Source: JALEFZ01 sp039820545
GTDB taxonomy: Bacteria > Bacteroidota > Bacteroidia > J057
Assembly (NCBI GenBank): GCA_039820545.1
Contig: JBCBPW010000010.1
Coordinates: 1-64,000 of the forward strand
Direction: 5' to 3'
DNA: 64,000 nucleotides
The position numbers and the translations under genes are program-made. Below, in pieces: positions 62,413 to 64,000 of this stretch (its first letter is position 1; each line of letters opens with the position of its first letter). The notes under the pieces were generated by a model that saw only the letters and a list, made by a program, of their open reading frames with translations, was not told where the DNA came from and ran no database searches.

Positions 62413-62868
62413 TGGGGTAAACCACTCGGTAGTATGAAAAGTCTTTATTCTCAAAACGCGAATGAGCAAACTTTATTTTAAGGGTTTGTACAAAAAAAGG
62501 AGAAAAACGAGGCCATGCGTGGATCGGAGTTTATGCATTCTCAAACCTAGACGTCATGGACGGCCTTTCCATATACATCTCTCCTCTTCCCACACAATTG
62601 TGTGAAAAAATACCCATTCCAAGTACAAAACCAGACGCATATTCCTCCGTACATTTGTACATATCAAGCTTATATCCCTCAATCTGTTTTATCTGAATAG
62701 GAATATTTTCCTAATTATCTTATTTTCTCAGTAATAGAACTAACTGATAGCTGATGCTATTGGGGTTAAAGAACATGGTAATTGTAAGGACCTCGTTTGA
62801 CGTCTCATGTCTTTTATCTGTCGTCTTACTTAAGATTTTCTTTATATCTCCTTTTATCACTTCACCAT
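62413..62868. other. Intergenic region with a promoter-like palindrome
   Basis: About 450 bp before the GGRxNPPEWP gene. It contains a TACATTTGTA palindrome at 62650-62659, listed separately. Frames on the plus strand (62754-63050) and minus strand (62720-62980) compete here and none is convincing, so the 5' end of the next gene is not settled. Confidence 0.45.
62650..62659 (+). promoter_or_regulatory. TACATTTGTA: second -7/BlaI-box-like palindrome
   Basis: The same ten bases as at 22984-22993, embedded in GTACATTTGTAC, a 12-bp perfect palindrome. It carries an exact TAnnTTTG -7 box. It probably drives the gene whose 3' end is at 63438. Confidence 0.45.
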
Positions 62869-63438
62869 ATGTTACTATTTCAACCTCTTTGCAGCCTAGA
62901 ACGCCGAAGATCTTTCGAGAGAAGGCGAAATGGACGCTTCCACCTCCAAACAGTGTTTCTAGCACCTGCAGGATATTCACTAGATGTACGCAAAGTATTT
63001 CATCTCCCCATCAAGAGGAGTTATGCGCCCTACTTTTCCTCATCCTTTAACCAATCGTCCAATCTCCTCATGGTGGGATTGCCTATGGTTGTGCACAAGG
63101 ACCTTGGGACAGCAGAGTGGATCGAGCATGAATTACTATTTGACAATAGATACAATGCCGCACACGTAATCGTCAGAGTATATCTCGACCAAGAGCTAGC
63201 ACCAGGAGGAGGAGGCAGAAATAATCCTCCCGAGTGGCCGACGCTGAAAAAGGAAAAAAATCCTGTATTCCTTCCTGGAGGAGGCAGGAAGAATCCTCCT
63301 GAGTGGCCAGAAGGAGCTGCTTGGCCTACTATCACCGCCATACCGAGTGGAGGACGCAACAATCCTGTAGAATGGCCTGAGCGTGCGCTTGTAGAGTCGC
63401 AAGTACTAGGCGAAACGATCCTCTTGTTACCTGACTGA
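62869..63438 (+). CDS. Small protein with three GGRxNPPEWP repeats, unknown function
   Basis: 189 residues if it starts at the ATG at 62869; the open frame begins at 62797 but only with TTG. The C-terminal half is convincing: GLPMVVHKDLGTAEWIEHEL, HVIVRVYLDQE, then three copies of a Gly/Pro/Trp motif (GGGRNNPPEWP, GGGRKNPPEWP, GGRNNPVEWP) separated by 14-16 residues, and the end LGETILLLPD. The first 60 residues are Arg-rich and less protein-like, so the start may lie nearer 63000 or a frameshift may exist there. I do not recognise the family. It is soluble, with no signal. A TPR-like exported gene follows. Confidence 0.45.
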   Translation: MLLFQPLCSLERRRSFERRRNGRFHLQTVFLAPAGYSLDVRKVFHLPIKRSYAPYFSSSFNQSSNLLMVGLPMVVHKDLGTAEWIEHELLFDNRYNAAHVIVRVYLDQELAPGGGGRNNPPEWPTLKKEKNPVFLPGGGRKNPPEWPEGAAWPTITAIPSGGRNNPVEWPERALVESQVLGETILLLPD

Positions 63439-63595
63439 CAGGAGGTGGTCTCCCCACTGCGAATGGGAGGATAAACGCGCCATAGCCATTTTGCTACCAG
63501 CGGGATACATTGATTCAATGTTCCATCCTTTACCTATTTCCCCTGTCTATAAACAGATTCGTTTCTGACAACAGAAGTTTTATTCATTTTTCACC

Positions 63596-64000
63596 ATGAT
63601 GAAACCCCTATTACCATATGCCCTATGGATGCTCTCAGGATTTGTTGCGCTGACCGCTCAGGCCAGTTGTACAGATCCACTCAATCCCTTCCTTAAGGAT
63701 GCAAAGCGTCATTTGCAGGATCCCACACGTTCAGCTGAAGAGAAATCACAAGTCATACAGGATCTTGTGCAAAGAGCGGATGAGCTAGAGAGAGAAGGGT
63801 GTGAGATTGGGGCTGCGCGAACATGGCAGCTAGTCGGAATTTACTACGATATAACCCAGCAATCGGATTCTCTGGAAAAATACTATGTTCAGTCGCTTTC
63901 TAGAATGGATGCGTTATATAAAACCCAAAAGCTCGAATGGTCCTTGAAGGATAGTAGCGACTATGCGGTCTTGCTGAACAATTATGCTCGGATTCTTTCT
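63596..64000 (+). CDS. Partial exported, probably TPR-containing protein (runs off the window)
   Basis: An open frame of 135 codons from the ATG at 63596 (a second ATG follows directly) that continues past the window end. A Sec-like signal (LPYALWMLSGFVALTAQA) precedes SCTDPLNPFLKDAKRHLQD. The rest is helical with TPR-like spacing (KSQVIQDLVQRADELEREG, AARTWQLVGIYYDI, SDYAVLLNNYARILS). The form resembles the N-terminus of the TPR-CHAT protein at 49567, but the diagnostic C-terminal domain is outside the window. Confidence 0.75.
   Translation, partial: MMKPLLPYALWMLSGFVALTAQASCTDPLNPFLKDAKRHLQDPTRSAEEKSQVIQDLVQRADELEREGCEIGAARTWQLVGIYYDITQQSDSLEKYYVQSLSRMDALYKTQKLEWSLKDSSDYAVLLNNYARILS

Noticed and set aside
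62720..62980. 86-codon minus-strand frame with fairly protein-like sequence
   Set aside because: It starts only at GTG, lacks a ribosome site, is not preceded by a promoter and overlaps the competing plus-strand frame. I kept it as a reason for doubt about the start of the plus-strand gene.
63030..63518. 162-codon minus-strand frame opposite the GGRxNPPEWP gene
   Set aside because: Its Gly/Pro/Ser runs are the antisense reading of the plus-strand repeats. The plus strand gives regular repeats and a normal acidic end, so it is preferred, though not beyond doubt.

Overview
The window looks like a chromosomal segment of a Bacteroidota bacterium, most plausibly from the Saprospiraceae/Lewinella side of the phylum. 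The evidence is the gene content: several exported proteins with a C-terminal type IX secretion (T9SS) sorting domain, Sec signals ending in AQ, BlaI/M56-TonB and FecI/FecR signalling genes, a DUF1800/DUF1501 pair, a TonB-dependent receptor with an STN domain, TPR-CHAT and SpvB/RHS giants, and promoter boxes of the Bacteroidota type TAnnTTTG. The family-level placement is inference. I saw no rRNA, tRNA, CRISPR array, integrase or intact insertion sequence.

Layout, left to right. Positions 1-4117: a DUF4221-like lipoprotein with a thioredoxin-like end, pruA (P5C dehydrogenase) and an FKBP-type prolyl isomerase. Positions 4331-8843: four codirectional genes. They encode an exported protein with a His/Cys dyad, a two-TM coiled-coil protein, an AAA/OLD-like ATPase and a frameshifted TOPRIM-like DUF3226 protein; the last two resemble a defence-type ATPase/nuclease pair. 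Positions 8949-20388, all minus strand: a lipoprotein, a DAACS symporter, a COX1-like mini membrane protein, a YCF48-like propeller lipoprotein, an acyl-CoA ligase, three tandem paralogues of a secreted or outer-membrane family, and an NLR-like STAND NTPase with near-identical TPR repeats. Positions 20798-22451: a BlaI/M56-TonB pair. Positions 23013-33964: a large FG-GAP T9SS protein, a MITE-like element, a 1955-residue alpha-2-macroglobulin-like protein and a dockerin/cohesin-like T9SS protein. Positions 34159-38287: a helical protein of unknown function, a TPR histidine kinase and a NarL-type regulator. Positions 38755-46124: a T9SS protein followed by an SpvB/RHS polymorphic-toxin-like giant. 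Positions 46174-49371: an ECF sigma/anti-sigma pair and two outer-membrane proteins. Positions 49567-53697: an exported TPR-CHAT protein and a fourth relative of the tandem paralogues. Positions 53866-62348: an STN-type TonB receptor, DUF1800, DUF1501, a discoidin-like T9SS protein, a FecI-type sigma factor and FecR. The right edge holds a small protein with GGRxNPPEWP repeats and the start of a TPR-like exported protein cut by the window end.

The strongest themes are envelope biology (T9SS cargo, TonB transport, cell-surface signalling), and conflict or immunity proteins (ATPase/TOPRIM pair, STAND protein, A2M, CHAT, RHS). Non-coding structure includes three copies of a 30-bp GC-rich hairpin repeat, a 161-bp MITE-like element with TTA flanks, a phased direct repeat upstream of the RHS operon, two TACATTTGTA promoter palindromes that fit both the Bacteroidota -7 box and the BlaI box, and several clear intrinsic terminators.
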